This document shows, one piece after another, positions 17,193 to 26,014 of a DNA stretch of 64,000 bases. Source of the DNA: Burkholderia pyrrocinia (GTDB lineage: Bacteria > Pseudomonadota > Gammaproteobacteria > Burkholderiales > Burkholderiaceae); contig NZ_CP024903.1 in assembly GCF_003330765.1 (NCBI RefSeq), positions 2,232,001 to 2,296,000 of the forward strand, in the 5' to 3' direction. The notes beneath the pieces were generated by a model. That model made no database searches. It saw nothing but the letters and a program-made list of their open reading frames with translations, and was not told the DNA's origin. Numbering within the stretch: the first letter of the stretch is position 1; the number at the start of each line of letters is the position of its first letter. The position numbers and the translations under genes are program-made.

Positions 17193-17897
17193 TTAAAGAG
17201 AAGCGCCGCCGCACATAACGACTTGTTGTCCGGTGATTGCGCCTGCGCTTTCGCTCAATAAGAAAGTCGTGAGCGCCGCCACCTCTTCAGGAGCGATGAA
17301 GCGTCCAATCGGCGGTAGTTTCGGCGGCGTTGCGGCACGCCCAGGATCGCGAAGAAACGGGGTGTCCGTGGCGCCTGGGGCCACCACGTTCACGGTGATG
17401 CCACGCGGCGCCAATTCTGCCGCCCAAGACCTGGCCAGGCCAATCAAAGCCGACTTGGTCGCGGCATATTGGCTACGTCCAGCAGCGCCGTTTGCAGTTC
17501 GACTACCGACTAATACAATCCGCGCACCGTCTGGCATCCTGGCAATCAACCGGTCGGCGAGAAACATCGCAGACTCGACGTGCAGGCGCCACATCCCCGC
17601 CGCATCGTCGGTTGACAGGTGACCAAGCTGTGCCGTGCGCATAAACCCCGCTGCATGCACCAACCCGTCCACCGGACCGAGTTCATCGCAGACAGACGCG
17701 AGCGCGTCGAAGTCTGTGATGTCGACCGGGACGATTCTCAAAGCATCGTTGGTCTCGGCAACCTGCGACCGGCAGAGTCCAGTTACCCGCCAACCGTCAG
17801 ACAGCAGACGCTCAACGATTGCCCGGCCGATGCCCGAGGAGGCGCCGGTCACTACTGCATGACGCAATGCGGCGCTAGACTGCTCCGATGTATCCAC
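17193..17897 (-). CDS. Short-chain dehydrogenase/reductase (SDR)
   Basis: This classical SDR of 234 residues has the cofactor motif TGASSGIGRA (about residues 17-26), LVHAAGF (NAG-like, about 82) and the catalytic Ser and YAATK (about 145). The C-terminal ITGQQVVMCGG is typical of the 3-oxoacyl-reductase-like branch. The Arg after the first strand (LCRSQV) suggests NADP(H). It is the last gene of the minus-strand catabolic cluster, 14 bp after the DeoR regulator. It may oxidise or reduce the hydroxy-acid substrate of the pathway. The stop is close to the left edge of the low-G+C segment. Confidence 0.85.
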   Translation of the reverse strand: MDTSEQSSAALRHAVVTGASSGIGRAIVERLLSDGWRVTGLCRSQVAETNDALRIVPVDITDFDALASVCDELGPVDGLVHAAGFMRTAQLGHLSTDDAAGMWRLHVESAMFLADRLIARMPDGARIVLVGSRTANGAAGRSQYAATKSALIGLARSWAAELAPRGITVNVVAPGATDTPFLRDPGRAATPPKLPPIGRFIAPEEVAALTTFLLSESAGAITGQQVVMCGGASL

Positions 17898-17911
17898 GAT
17901 GGCTCCCGCTG

Positions 17912-18715
17912 CTATTGGACCGGCAAAGACCCGTCAGTTGAGGTTGCAGGTTTGACAGTGACTGCGCGAACGGTGATGCGCTCTAGGGCGTGGAATGGTT
18001 CGAGTTGCTCATGCTGCGCCGCATCGTCAGTAATTAGCGTCCAGCTGCGTTCCAATGGAGTCCAGTGTTGCTGACTTGCGCGTCCAAGCTTGTCGGCAGT
18101 GACCAGGACAAATAGATGGGCCGCCTGTCGCATCACGCATTCCTTCAAATACGACTGCTCGCTACTTGCCTCGCACAAACCGAGTTCAGCGACCACGCCG
18201 TCAGCGCCGAAGAACGCCTTGTCGACACTAAGACGGCTTAGTGCAAGTTGCGCCAGCGGCCCAAGCGTGCTCATGCTCGTCGACCGAACCTCGCCTCCAA
18301 TAACCGTCACGTTCACTCCCGATGCGACAAGTGGACCTACCACCAAGAGATTGTTAGTCACGACATGCACCGTGGTCCGGCCGGACAGCAGTCGGGCAAG
18401 GGCCGCCGTCGTTGTCCCACCGTCCAGGAACACCGTGTCGCCATCTTCGACGAACGTGCTTGCCGCTTGTGCAATCGCTTCCTTCTGCACCTGAGAACTG
18501 ACTCGGCGCTCTTCGAGCGACGGCTCACGCTCGTGGGAGCCGACCGCAGCAGCACCGCCGTACGTGCGAAGAATACGGTTGTCGCTTGCAAGAGCGCGCA
18601 AATCGCGACGGACAGTTGCTTCCGACATACCAAAGTGCTCGCATAGCGTCGCAACGTCCGTCATCCCACCCAACACTGCCTGCAGCATCGCCTCCCGGCG
18701 CTTGGTCACTTTCAT
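17912..18715 (-). CDS. DeoR-family transcriptional regulator
   Basis: This 267-residue protein has an N-terminal helix-turn-helix (RREAMLQAVLGGMTDVATLCEHFGMSEATVRRDLRAL reads as the DeoR motif) and a C-terminal DeoRC sugar-phosphate sensor domain. The latter shows FLDGGTTTAALARLL, VVTNNL and the FFGADGV segment. DeoR proteins usually repress a catabolic operon until a phosphorylated intermediate binds. Here the likely effector is the acid-sugar phosphate made by the DUF1537 kinase. The ATG at 18715 (MKVTKRREAML) fits the family length; an upstream extension in frame was rejected. It is embedded between the BNR protein and SDR genes. Confidence 0.9.
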   Translation of the reverse strand: MKVTKRREAMLQAVLGGMTDVATLCEHFGMSEATVRRDLRALASDNRILRTYGGAAAVGSHEREPSLEERRVSSQVQKEAIAQAASTFVEDGDTVFLDGGTTTAALARLLSGRTTVHVVTNNLLVVGPLVASGVNVTVIGGEVRSTSMSTLGPLAQLALSRLSVDKAFFGADGVVAELGLCEASSEQSYLKECVMRQAAHLFVLVTADKLGRASQQHWTPLERSWTLITDDAAQHEQLEPFHALERITVRAVTVKPATSTDGSLPVQ

Positions 18716-18819
18716 GTGCGTGTATTCTTGGTCGATTCGAGTTCGCGCTTGCGTTCGCGCGGCCTGACCACCAAGTTTATCCGCTCCCCCTGGCGACTGT
18801 CGATTTGCGCCGGAAAGGC

Positions 18820-20007
18820 TCATCGACCGCGAACCCACGATTCGTCGATGCATACGTACTTAATCTTCTGGCGGAACCACGTGAATGCGATGTGCAGCGC
18901 GCCGTCTTTTGATTGCACGATGGACGGGTAGGAGTATTCGCGATTGCGCTGGTCAGCGGAGTTGTTCGTCATGCAATAACCGTCTCCGATTTCCAGATTG
19001 CGCCGACGCCGCCATGTTTTGCCACCGTCTTCGGAAATTGCAAGAGACATCGGTGCGCGAGGCGCGCCCCAGAATGCGGTTCCGCGCTCGGAGGCCTTCT
19101 GGTCACGCAACTCACCGCTGTCCTCCGAATCCTCGATGTCGTCATACAGAGAAGCCCGACGCTCCTTGCTGTGCGATGCGTCGCTTTCGTTGAAAACGAG
19201 CGCAAGATGACCGTTGTTCAACACCGTGAATTGAACAGACGAGTTGTTGTTCGGAACCTCGGTGGGCTGCGGAGTGCTCCATTTTCGGCCGTCCGTCGAG
19301 CGGCTCGAGTACACGAAGTCGGCCCAGCGGCTGCGGTAGAGCGCCAAGAGTGAGCCATCCTGCAGAACATGGACGTTCATGTGAACGCATCCGACGCTCT
19401 CCGGGACCTCATGCAGCGTCCACGACGCACCTTGGTCATCGGACGCCATGACCGCACTGACGTCGTTGTTGCCGACCCAGCGTTCGCCCGGTTCCGTGCG
19501 GCACTGGAAGACGGGACAAATCCAGGTGCCACTTTCGAGAAAGATAATCGGTTGCCGGACGAAGGTTCCCGGACTATCGAACAGCGTTTCGACCGGACCC
19601 CACGTGTAACCGCCGTCCGTCGAGACTCGACGGCGGACAATTGCGGTGTTTTGATGCCCGGACAACTGCGCTGTATAGATTAGCCACAGGCGACCGTCGG
19701 GTGCCGAAAAGAGCACGGGGTTCTGTTCAGAGCGCGTCGGGTCATCCGAGAGCTTCAGGGGCGCCGACCATTCCTCAGTCCCCGCTGCCAAACGCGACAT
19801 GTAAATCGATACGTCCGGGATACCTTCCTGCGTGCCGCCGAACCACACGCACAGCAAGTCGCCGTTGTCGAGGCTATGCAGATTCGCGGCGTGGTTCTGG
19901 ACGCAAGAAGTCGGGAGGAAAGCTTCCTTTCGTTCTGCGTCGGCGTAGGCCGTGCGGACGCAATTGTCCTGGGCCGTGTTGGCATTCTCAATCCTGCTCG
20001 AGTTCAT
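18820..20007 (-). CDS. BNR/Asp-box sialidase-fold protein, apparently cytoplasmic
   Basis: The 395 residues form a predicted six-bladed propeller. Four Asp-boxes are visible: STDGGYTW (about 142), SDDQGASW (about 205), STDGRKW (about 255) and SEDGGKTW (about 345). The N-terminal part HAANLHSLDNGDLLCVWFGGTQEG matches the predicted-neuraminidase branch (BNR_2). The usual sialidase FRIP arginine motif is at best represented by FVRQP. No signal peptide or lipobox is present (start MNSSRIENAN), so the protein should act inside the cell on an imported compound, unlike secreted sialidases. It lies 25 bp after the symporter gene. Glycosidase or isomerase-like activity is possible; the substrate is unknown. 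Confidence 0.8.
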   Translation of the reverse strand: MNSSRIENANTAQDNCVRTAYADAERKEAFLPTSCVQNHAANLHSLDNGDLLCVWFGGTQEGIPDVSIYMSRLAAGTEEWSAPLKLSDDPTRSEQNPVLFSAPDGRLWLIYTAQLSGHQNTAIVRRRVSTDGGYTWGPVETLFDSPGTFVRQPIIFLESGTWICPVFQCRTEPGERWVGNNDVSAVMASDDQGASWTLHEVPESVGCVHMNVHVLQDGSLLALYRSRWADFVYSSRSTDGRKWSTPQPTEVPNNNSSVQFTVLNNGHLALVFNESDASHSKERRASLYDDIEDSEDSGELRDQKASERGTAFWGAPRAPMSLAISEDGGKTWRRRRNLEIGDGYCMTNNSADQRNREYSYPSIVQSKDGALHIAFTWFRQKIKYVCIDESWVRGR

Positions 20008-20032
20008 GATGTATATCCGATGTTCTTTGCGG

Positions 20033-21457
20033 TCAGTGCGATTCACGATGCGTGAGACGCTTGTTCTGGATGTCTGAATCTTCTGATGCACCGTGGAACA
20101 GGAGCTTGCTCAAGACCAGGACGATTGCCGGCGTGACAAGTGCGACATACATGTTGTCGATGCCGAACGGGTTGCCAAGCAGGTACCAAGCCGTCGTAGC
20201 GAGCGTGGCGAGCACCAGGCCCCAGATTGCGGCACGCTTGCCACTGAAGAACGGCATGTAGATACCAATCAGCGCAACAACCGACACAGACAGGCGAAGT
20301 GCACGGGTGAAGAACGACAGCGCGAGAATTTTCGGAGCGAACAGGACGAAGACCAGCGGGAGGAAACCGACCGCCAAGGAAATCCAGCGCGTCATACGGA
20401 ACTCAAGTTCCGGGGAGGGGTTGAATCGCGGCACATAGAAATCCTTCACAATCAGCGAGGCGATTGCGAGTGCGACCGTGCAGACGCTCACGAAGATTGA
20501 CGCTACAAGCGAGGTCGTGACGATGCCTGCCAGGACGGGGTTCATGTGCTGGAGGAACACCGGCAGCGCATACAGGCTCTTGATGTTCGGGTACAGATAC
20601 TTGGCGGTCACGCCAAGGAAGCCGAGCGCCAGTGCGATGGGCAAACACAGGAATGCTGCCATCAACGAAGAAGCGCGCGCGCCTTCAGGACTCTTGGTCG
20701 CGGAAATGGCTTGAATAATAAACTGCGTCGAGAAAATCGCGCCGGCCGTACCAATAATCCATGCACCAATCGTACCGCCCGACAGCGAGCCGGACCACGT
20801 GAAGTAGTGCGCGGGCATGCTTTGCACCATCGGCTTGATGCCGCCGGAGAGGTTCCAGGCCACAGCCACCAGAATCCCGATACCAAAAATCTTGACGGCA
20901 CTATGAATAATCGTCAGATAGGCGACGCTCTTCAGGCCGCCCCAGACGAAGTAGATGGTACTGACAACTGCCGTGATGATTGCAGCCGTGGTCAGGTCGA
21001 TGTGCATGACAGTGGAGATTGCTGCGGCACCGCTGACATAGTTGCCCACATTCACAAGGAAGAGTGCATAAATCATGATGGCTGAAACGACCAGCTTTGC
21101 GCCTTTGCCATACCTCTTCGCGATAAAACCGGAGATTGTGAACTCGCCCGATGAATACAGGCGCTTGGCCATGAAAAGGCCAAAGAAAAGGAAGCCGATT
21201 GACGCCGAAACGACTGACCAAGACGCAGCCATACCCGCTGAAAACGCTTCCTGCGACGTTCCAACCGTCGATTTCGCACCGATGAACTCCGACATCAGCA
21301 GGATGGCGACGACCACCGCAGGCATCGAGCGCCCCGCCACCATGAACTCGCCGGTATTCTTGCTGCGCAGACGAATGCTGAGCAGGCTAGTAACTAAAAT
21401 ATAGGCGACGACCATGCCAATGATGATGGCGGTATCCCAGTAACTGAAGGTGGTCAT
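20033..21457 (-). CDS. Sodium:solute symporter (SSS family)
   Basis: This 474-residue integral membrane protein has about 13 hydrophobic helices. SSS signatures include FMVAGRSMP and SEFIGAKSTVGTSQEAF near TM2, and the Na+-site region around YFVWGGLKSVAYL. Family members import sugars, sialic acid, pantothenate, proline or carboxylates with sodium. Its place between the BNR protein and the PdxA2-type gene makes it the uptake system for the cluster's substrate. The ATG at 21457 is preceded by a GGAG site. A longer open frame up to 21574 adds a non-conserved, charged N-terminus and is not used. Confidence 0.9.
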   Translation of the reverse strand: MTTFSYWDTAIIIGMVVAYILVTSLLSIRLRSKNTGEFMVAGRSMPAVVVAILLMSEFIGAKSTVGTSQEAFSAGMAASWSVVSASIGFLFFGLFMAKRLYSSGEFTISGFIAKRYGKGAKLVVSAIMIYALFLVNVGNYVSGAAAISTVMHIDLTTAAIITAVVSTIYFVWGGLKSVAYLTIIHSAVKIFGIGILVAVAWNLSGGIKPMVQSMPAHYFTWSGSLSGGTIGAWIIGTAGAIFSTQFIIQAISATKSPEGARASSLMAAFLCLPIALALGFLGVTAKYLYPNIKSLYALPVFLQHMNPVLAGIVTTSLVASIFVSVCTVALAIASLIVKDFYVPRFNPSPELEFRMTRWISLAVGFLPLVFVLFAPKILALSFFTRALRLSVSVVALIGIYMPFFSGKRAAIWGLVLATLATTAWYLLGNPFGIDNMYVALVTPAIVLVLSKLLFHGASEDSDIQNKRLTHRESH

Positions 21458-21570
21458 AGCTTGTCTCCAAATAGCCTTCGGTTGATGCGCGTCAGGTTGC
21501 ATTGAGCCACCCGGCATGTTCCTGCCGGTGTCGCTCGGTGCTTTGTCCTTGCGTGTCTTTCGCCAAACGT

Positions 21571-22596
21571 TCACATGTCGCTGGTCGCCGGTGATTGCTC
21601 GGTGCGTCGGGTAGCCAGTTCAAGAGCCTGCTTGAACGCCTCCAGCATGCTGCGTTCGTCAGCGATACCCGTCCCAGCAATGTCAAACGCGGTGCCGTGG
21701 TCCACCGAAGTGCGGATGACGGGCAAGCCAACGGTGACGTTCACGCCTGCTTCCAGGCCCATGACCTTGACCGGTCCGTGTCCCTGGTCGTGGTACATCG
21801 CAACCACCACATCGAAGTCGCCCCGGCCGGCGCGGAAGAACAAGGTGTCGGCAGGAAGAGGACCTTCCACATCCCAGCCGCGCTCCTGGAGTACCTTCAC
21901 TGCCGGGATAATTTTTTCCTCTTCCTCTCCGTACCCGAAGAGACCGTTCTCGCCTGCGTGAGGATTGATGCCGCAAACGCCGATGCACGGATTCGAGATG
22001 CCGGCACGTACGAGCGTTTCATGAGCGCGCTCAATCGTGCGTTGGACAAGGCCCGGTTCAATTTTGCGAATCGCGTCAAGCAGACCGATGTGCGTCGTCA
22101 CGTGAATGACTCGTAGATTGGGCGCGACAAGCATCATTGACACTTCTTCGATGCCCGTCAGGTGAGCGAGCATTTCAGTATGTCCAGGGAAAATGTGGCC
22201 GCCAGCGTGCAGAGCTTCCTTGTTCAGCGGCGCCGTGCAGATGGCGTCGAGTTCGCCTTTGGTGGTCAACTCGACCGTACGGGCGATGTACTGATACGCG
22301 GCGTCGCCCGCTACAGACGAAAGTTTTCCATACGGGAGGTCCGCCGGAATCAGCTTCATGTCGATGCAATCGACAACGCCGTGTTTGAACTGGCCCTCAG
22401 ACGGCTCATTGATTGCCCGCACGTCCAGACTTACGCCGGCTCGACGGCCGGCATCACGCAAGCGAGCGGCGTCACCGATGACTACCGGGCGGCATTGCTC
22501 GTACACCGAGGCGTGAGCCAGGCTCTTCATGATGATTTCCGGACCGACACCGGCTGCATCGCCCATGGTGATGCCGATAATGGGACGGTTGTTCAT
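21571..22596 (-). CDS. pdxA2: PdxA2-type 4-phospho-threonate/erythronate dehydrogenase (decarboxylating)
   Basis: This 341-residue member of the PdxA family starts MNNRPIIGITMGDAAGVGPEI. Metal-binding histidines are visible in PGHTEML (about 139), NPHAGE (about 210) and YHDQGHG (about 266), and the substrate loop is TAPLNKEALHAGG. True PdxA makes vitamin B6, but a PdxA next to a DUF1537 kinase is the known signature of four-carbon acid-sugar degradation. There, D-threonate 4-phosphate (or an isomer) is oxidised and decarboxylated to dihydroxyacetone phosphate with NAD+. The kinase gene lies 12 bp upstream. The pair therefore defines the core chemistry of this cluster. Which four-carbon acid is used remains open. 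Confidence 0.88.
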   Translation of the reverse strand: MNNRPIIGITMGDAAGVGPEIIMKSLAHASVYEQCRPVVIGDAARLRDAGRRAGVSLDVRAINEPSEGQFKHGVVDCIDMKLIPADLPYGKLSSVAGDAAYQYIARTVELTTKGELDAICTAPLNKEALHAGGHIFPGHTEMLAHLTGIEEVSMMLVAPNLRVIHVTTHIGLLDAIRKIEPGLVQRTIERAHETLVRAGISNPCIGVCGINPHAGENGLFGYGEEEEKIIPAVKVLQERGWDVEGPLPADTLFFRAGRGDFDVVVAMYHDQGHGPVKVMGLEAGVNVTVGLPVIRTSVDHGTAFDIAGTGIADERSMLEAFKQALELATRRTEQSPATSDM

Positions 22597-22608
22597 AGCT
22601 GGATTCCT

Positions 22609-23886
22609 TTACACGTTTGCTTGAGCCGTATTGGCCGTCTTGCTTTTATCAGCGAGCCAACGCCATGCGTTGTAGAGTGACTCGGGTTGGCCAAAGCCAC
22701 CCGCCTTGGTAACTACCGGCAGCGCTCTCCCACCAAGATGACACGCGAGAAGAGGCATACCGTCTTCAATTTCTTCAACGACATGCAGGGCACTTGCGCC
22801 GGCTTCGCCGAGAAGCGCACGCGCCGTCTCTCCACCGGTAGCGATGATTCCCCCGGCAATGGGCACAGCCGGAGCCAGCAAGGAAGCAAGACGCCCGCAG
22901 AAGCGCAATCCATCATTCACATCGCCCCGGTTCGTTTGACTTAACGACACCACGACATGTTGTCCTCGACGAAGCGCTTCACATACAACCGTCGTGAAGT
23001 CGGCATCGAGCGTTTCGAGCGCGGAGGTGGCAACTTCAAGAGCGAGAAGGTTGTCGCCAGCATTCGCCTTCAGACAGTCCAGTTGAGCATGCGACACGCT
23101 CGACATGCTGCCCACTACGGTGAGTACCGGGCCACCCGTTGCTTCGTCGCTTTTCGTCACTTCAGAAGCGTGTCGGCTCAGCTTCAATGCGTCCATCACC
23201 GCCGACGCGAGACCGGCCGACCCAACCCAAAAGACTTTCTCGAGCTGAGCAGACGCACAAGCGATAAGCCGCAGGTCGTCGTCCGTTTCCGCATCGCAAA
23301 CGACGGCCTGCACGCCATCCATTTGCATCTGTTTCATCTGCCTCGCGAGCGCATCGGCCTCAATGCGGACTGCGTCGATTGAAATGTGACCCACCTTAAG
23401 TTCTTCACCGGACAGCATTGCAACGAGGTCTGCCTTGCCCAAAATGCCTTCATTGCGCCAGAACTCGCTTTCCTCGACTGCAACGCCTCGTACCCACTGA
23501 CGCCCGTCACGCGTGGTGCGACCGGCTACCGGGTAAGCAGGACAGAAAACGGCCATTCCGATACGTGAAACGAGAGCCGCTACCTCAGGAGCGAAGTTGC
23601 CTCGCACAGTCGAATCCATCTTCTTGTAGACCCGCGTGCCAACGCGACCAAGCGCATTCACTGCAACCACGTTACGTTGCGCGGCTTCCTCCTTCGACGC
23701 GCGGCGTGAGTCCAGGTCGACGGCAAGGACCTCAACGTTCGCCGTTGAAGTCGGAGCACCGTTCGTGTCGAGCAGCACCATGGCTTGCAAGCCGTGCCGA
23801 AGTCCTGCGACGGCGCAATCGGCAGCGCCAGAAAGGTCATCGGCGACAATCAGAAGCTGCGCTTGGTCGTGCGTGGCAGAATTCAT
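22609..23886 (-). CDS. DUF1537 four-carbon acid sugar kinase (threonate/erythronate kinase type)
   Basis: The 425 residues show the N-terminal substrate domain beginning LLIVADDLSGAADCAVAGL (about residues 11-30). The C-terminal nucleotide-binding domain contains GGIIATGGETARALL (about 345) and a closing GGFGQPESL. Characterised members (D-threonate, L-threonate, D-erythronate and 3-dehydrotetronate kinases) phosphorylate the 4-hydroxyl with ATP. It partners the downstream pdxA2. The start ATG overlaps the stop of the alcohol dehydrogenase gene by 4 bp (ATGA), showing translational coupling. Stereospecificity cannot be read by eye. Confidence 0.88.
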   Translation of the reverse strand: MNSATHDQAQLLIVADDLSGAADCAVAGLRHGLQAMVLLDTNGAPTSTANVEVLAVDLDSRRASKEEAAQRNVVAVNALGRVGTRVYKKMDSTVRGNFAPEVAALVSRIGMAVFCPAYPVAGRTTRDGRQWVRGVAVEESEFWRNEGILGKADLVAMLSGEELKVGHISIDAVRIEADALARQMKQMQMDGVQAVVCDAETDDDLRLIACASAQLEKVFWVGSAGLASAVMDALKLSRHASEVTKSDEATGGPVLTVVGSMSSVSHAQLDCLKANAGDNLLALEVATSALETLDADFTTVVCEALRRGQHVVVSLSQTNRGDVNDGLRFCGRLASLLAPAVPIAGGIIATGGETARALLGEAGASALHVVEEIEDGMPLLACHLGGRALPVVTKAGGFGQPESLYNAWRWLADKSKTANTAQANV

Positions 23887-25049
23887 GGCAGCAGACGGCT
23901 GTAGATGGACTTCATGTCGTCGAGGGTAAGTGTCTTCGGATTGTTGCCAAGAAGGCGCTTCACCTTCGATGCTGCTTCAGCGAGTGCGTCGAGATGTTCT
24001 TCCGACACACCAAACTTGCGCAGGTCCTGAGGAATCTCGACTGCCGCAGTCCACTCCTCCATCTTGTCAATCAACTTTTGCGCCGCGATCTGGTCCGACT
24101 CGGCTTTGGTCGCAAGGTCGAGAGCGCGTGCCACGTTGGCGAGTCGGTCCTCAATGGCGTCTAAATTGAAGGCCATCACGTGCGGGAGCAGCATGGCATT
24201 TGCGACACCATGCGTGACGTTGAACATGCCACCCAAGGGATAGGCCAGCGCGTGAACAGCGGCGGTACCTGCAGCGGTAAGTGCGAGCCCACCGTACATC
24301 GAGCCCAGCATCATTGCCTCACGCGCCTTGAGCGAATTACCGTTCTCGTACGCTTCAACGATGTTGGCTCCAATCAGTCGCATCGAGTCCATCGCGAACA
24401 TATCGCTGATGGGATTCGCCTTGGTGGAGATGTACGACTCCAGCGAGTGAACGAATGCGTCCATGCCGGTGGCTGCCGTAATGGGCTTCGGCAGGCCGAG
24501 AGTGAGTTCGGCGTCCAGAATTACGATTTGAGGCAGGAGGTGACGGCTGACGATGCCGACCTTCAGGGACTCATCCGGCAGCGTCACGATCGCGTTCGGG
24601 GTAACCTCCGAACCCGTGCCAGCGGTTGTCGGGACCAAAATCATCGGCACGCCAGGCTTTTTGATGAGATCGATGCCGAGCCAGTTTCGCAGCGGTTCGT
24701 CGTTTGTGAGGCGAACCGCGAAGAGCTTGGCAGCGTCCAGCACGCTTCCGCCGCCGATGGACAGAATTGCCTGAGGAGCGAAGGGCTCGATTTGCTCCTT
24801 AAAGACCGTCTCTACATTTTGGATGGTCGGCTCAGGTTCGACGTCGCGGACAATGCGTACTTCGACTTCCTTCGACTTGAGCAATTCAATCACGCGACCG
24901 ACGATGCCAAGGTCTTCCATGATGGGCTGCGTGATGAGCGCGATGCGCTGAACCGGCGTGTCGAGCAACGACAGCTTTTCGGGGAGTTCATTGAGGCTGC
25001 CGGCACCATGAATAATGTGCTTGACCGTCTGGAAGTGGTAAGTTGCCAT
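23883..25049 (-). CDS. Iron-containing (group III) alcohol dehydrogenase
   Basis: This 388-residue protein has the NAD(P) motif IGGGSVLDAAK (about 98) and the PTTAGTGSEVTPNAI segment (about 138). Metal ligands lie in TGMDAFVHSLE (Asp about 197, His about 201) and NVTHGVANAMLLPHVM (His about 266 and about 280). Family members reduce small aldehydes or oxidise alcohols and hydroxy acids. In this cluster it may handle the aldehyde released by the DapA-like lyase, or oxidise a precursor of the four-carbon acid. The ATG at 25049 has an AGGTG site 7 nt upstream; a GTG three codons earlier is possible. It overlaps the kinase gene by 4 bp. Confidence 0.88.
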   Translation of the reverse strand: MATYHFQTVKHIIHGAGSLNELPEKLSLLDTPVQRIALITQPIMEDLGIVGRVIELLKSKEVEVRIVRDVEPEPTIQNVETVFKEQIEPFAPQAILSIGGGSVLDAAKLFAVRLTNDEPLRNWLGIDLIKKPGVPMILVPTTAGTGSEVTPNAIVTLPDESLKVGIVSRHLLPQIVILDAELTLGLPKPITAATGMDAFVHSLESYISTKANPISDMFAMDSMRLIGANIVEAYENGNSLKAREAMMLGSMYGGLALTAAGTAAVHALAYPLGGMFNVTHGVANAMLLPHVMAFNLDAIEDRLANVARALDLATKAESDQIAAQKLIDKMEEWTAAVEIPQDLRKFGVSEEHLDALAEAASKVKRLLGNNPKTLTLDDMKSIYSRLLP

Positions 25050-25067
25050 GCTGTTCACCTGTTTCAG

Positions 25068-25955
25068 TTACTGCGCGTCACGGTAGATGGAGAGCGCTTG
25101 GGACAGCCGCTCACGGGCACTCGCGTCAAGGGGTTGAGCGGGAGCGCGCGCAGGACCGGCCGGCATTCCAAGCATCTGCGCCGCAGTCTTCAGAACGACC
25201 GGCATCGTACCCAGCGCGAAAGCGTCTCGAAGCGCACGGAGCGACTCCTGTGCAGCACGTGCGCCGGCGACATCGCCCGATTGAAACTTGTTCCAGATGG
25301 ACATCACGACGTTGGGGACAGCGTTCGTCGTCGCGGCCACCGCGCCGTCGCCACCCGCAATCAACGTCCAGAGAATCATCGAATCCGTACCGGTGAACAC
25401 AGCGAAGTCGTCGCGGCGAAGGTTGATGAGTTGCAGCAGACGGTCGAAGTCGCCACCGCTGTCTTTGATGCCGCGAATGTTCGGAATCTCCGACAGGCGG
25501 CGCACGGTATCGACGCTCAACGTGATGCCGGCTTTGGCCGGAATCGTGTAGAGCATGACCGGCAGCGGCGTTGCCTCAGCAATCTTCTTGTAGTGGGTGA
25601 AGAGTTCCAGCTGCGTCGCACCATTGAAGTACGGTGTAATGACTGAGACGGCATCGACGCCAACATCGACCATCTTCTGATTGAGATTGATGACATCGCG
25701 CGTGGCGTAGGCGCCAGTACCCGCGATGACGGGCACGCGCGAACGGGCTTGATTGACCGCAATGCTTGCGATGCGCAGCTTCTCTTCTTCGCTCAGCGCA
25801 ATGAACTCGCCATTGGTGCCAAGCACAAAGAGTCCGTGCACGCCCGACTCGATGAGTCGCTCGATAAGTTCGCGCAGGCCGTCCTCATCGATGCTCTCGT
25901 CCGCCGTCATCGGCGTAATCAGAGCGGGAACGATTCCTTTGAACGAAATAGACAT
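25068..25955 (-). CDS. DapA/NAL-superfamily lyase, not a true dihydrodipicolinate synthase
   Basis: The 295 residues match the (beta/alpha)8 N-acetylneuraminate lyase superfamily. They show the pyruvate-binding GTNGE (46-50), the Tyr of MLYTIP (Tyr136) and the Schiff-base Lys of RGIKDSGG (Lys164). True dihydrodipicolinate synthase has an Arg in a PxRTG-like loop after the Tyr; here the loop reads IPAKAG, so lysine synthesis is unlikely. A 2-keto-3-deoxy-acid aldolase or dehydratase role is more probable. It is now the first intact gene of the cluster. A GGAG site precedes the ATG. It lies 18 bp before the alcohol dehydrogenase gene and 59 bp after the porin remnant. Confidence 0.85.
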   Translation of the reverse strand: MSISFKGIVPALITPMTADESIDEDGLRELIERLIESGVHGLFVLGTNGEFIALSEEEKLRIASIAVNQARSRVPVIAGTGAYATRDVINLNQKMVDVGVDAVSVITPYFNGATQLELFTHYKKIAEATPLPVMLYTIPAKAGITLSVDTVRRLSEIPNIRGIKDSGGDFDRLLQLINLRRDDFAVFTGTDSMILWTLIAGGDGAVAATTNAVPNVVMSIWNKFQSGDVAGARAAQESLRALRDAFALGTMPVVLKTAAQMLGMPAGPARAPAQPLDASARERLSQALSIYRDAQ

Positions 25956-26014
25956 GCTTACTCCATCGCTGAAGGGAAGACGTTGATTTCATCTTTCCCT
26001 TGTGTTGTTAGCGG
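25956..26014 (-). promoter_or_regulatory. Leader of the cluster with a small inverted repeat, no clear promoter
   Basis: On the plus strand AAGGGAA-GA-(13 nt)-TC-TTTCCCTT forms a stem around the short gap between porin remnant and lyase gene. No -35/-10 pair is seen, so the first gene probably relied on transcription coming from the now-deleted porin promoter. Confidence 0.4.

Noticed and set aside
21571..22596. Vitamin B6 gene pdxA
   Set aside because: Clustering and 12-bp spacing with a DUF1537 kinase identify the PdxA2 catabolic type.
25068..25955. Housekeeping dapA
   Set aside because: The substrate-binding Arg loop (PxRTG) is replaced by IPAKAG and the gene sits in a catabolic operon.
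17193..26014. Sialic-acid catabolism locus
   Set aside because: The BNR protein and NAL-superfamily lyase suggested it, but no nanK, nanE, nagA or nagB is present, and the DUF1537/PdxA2 pair points to four-carbon acids.
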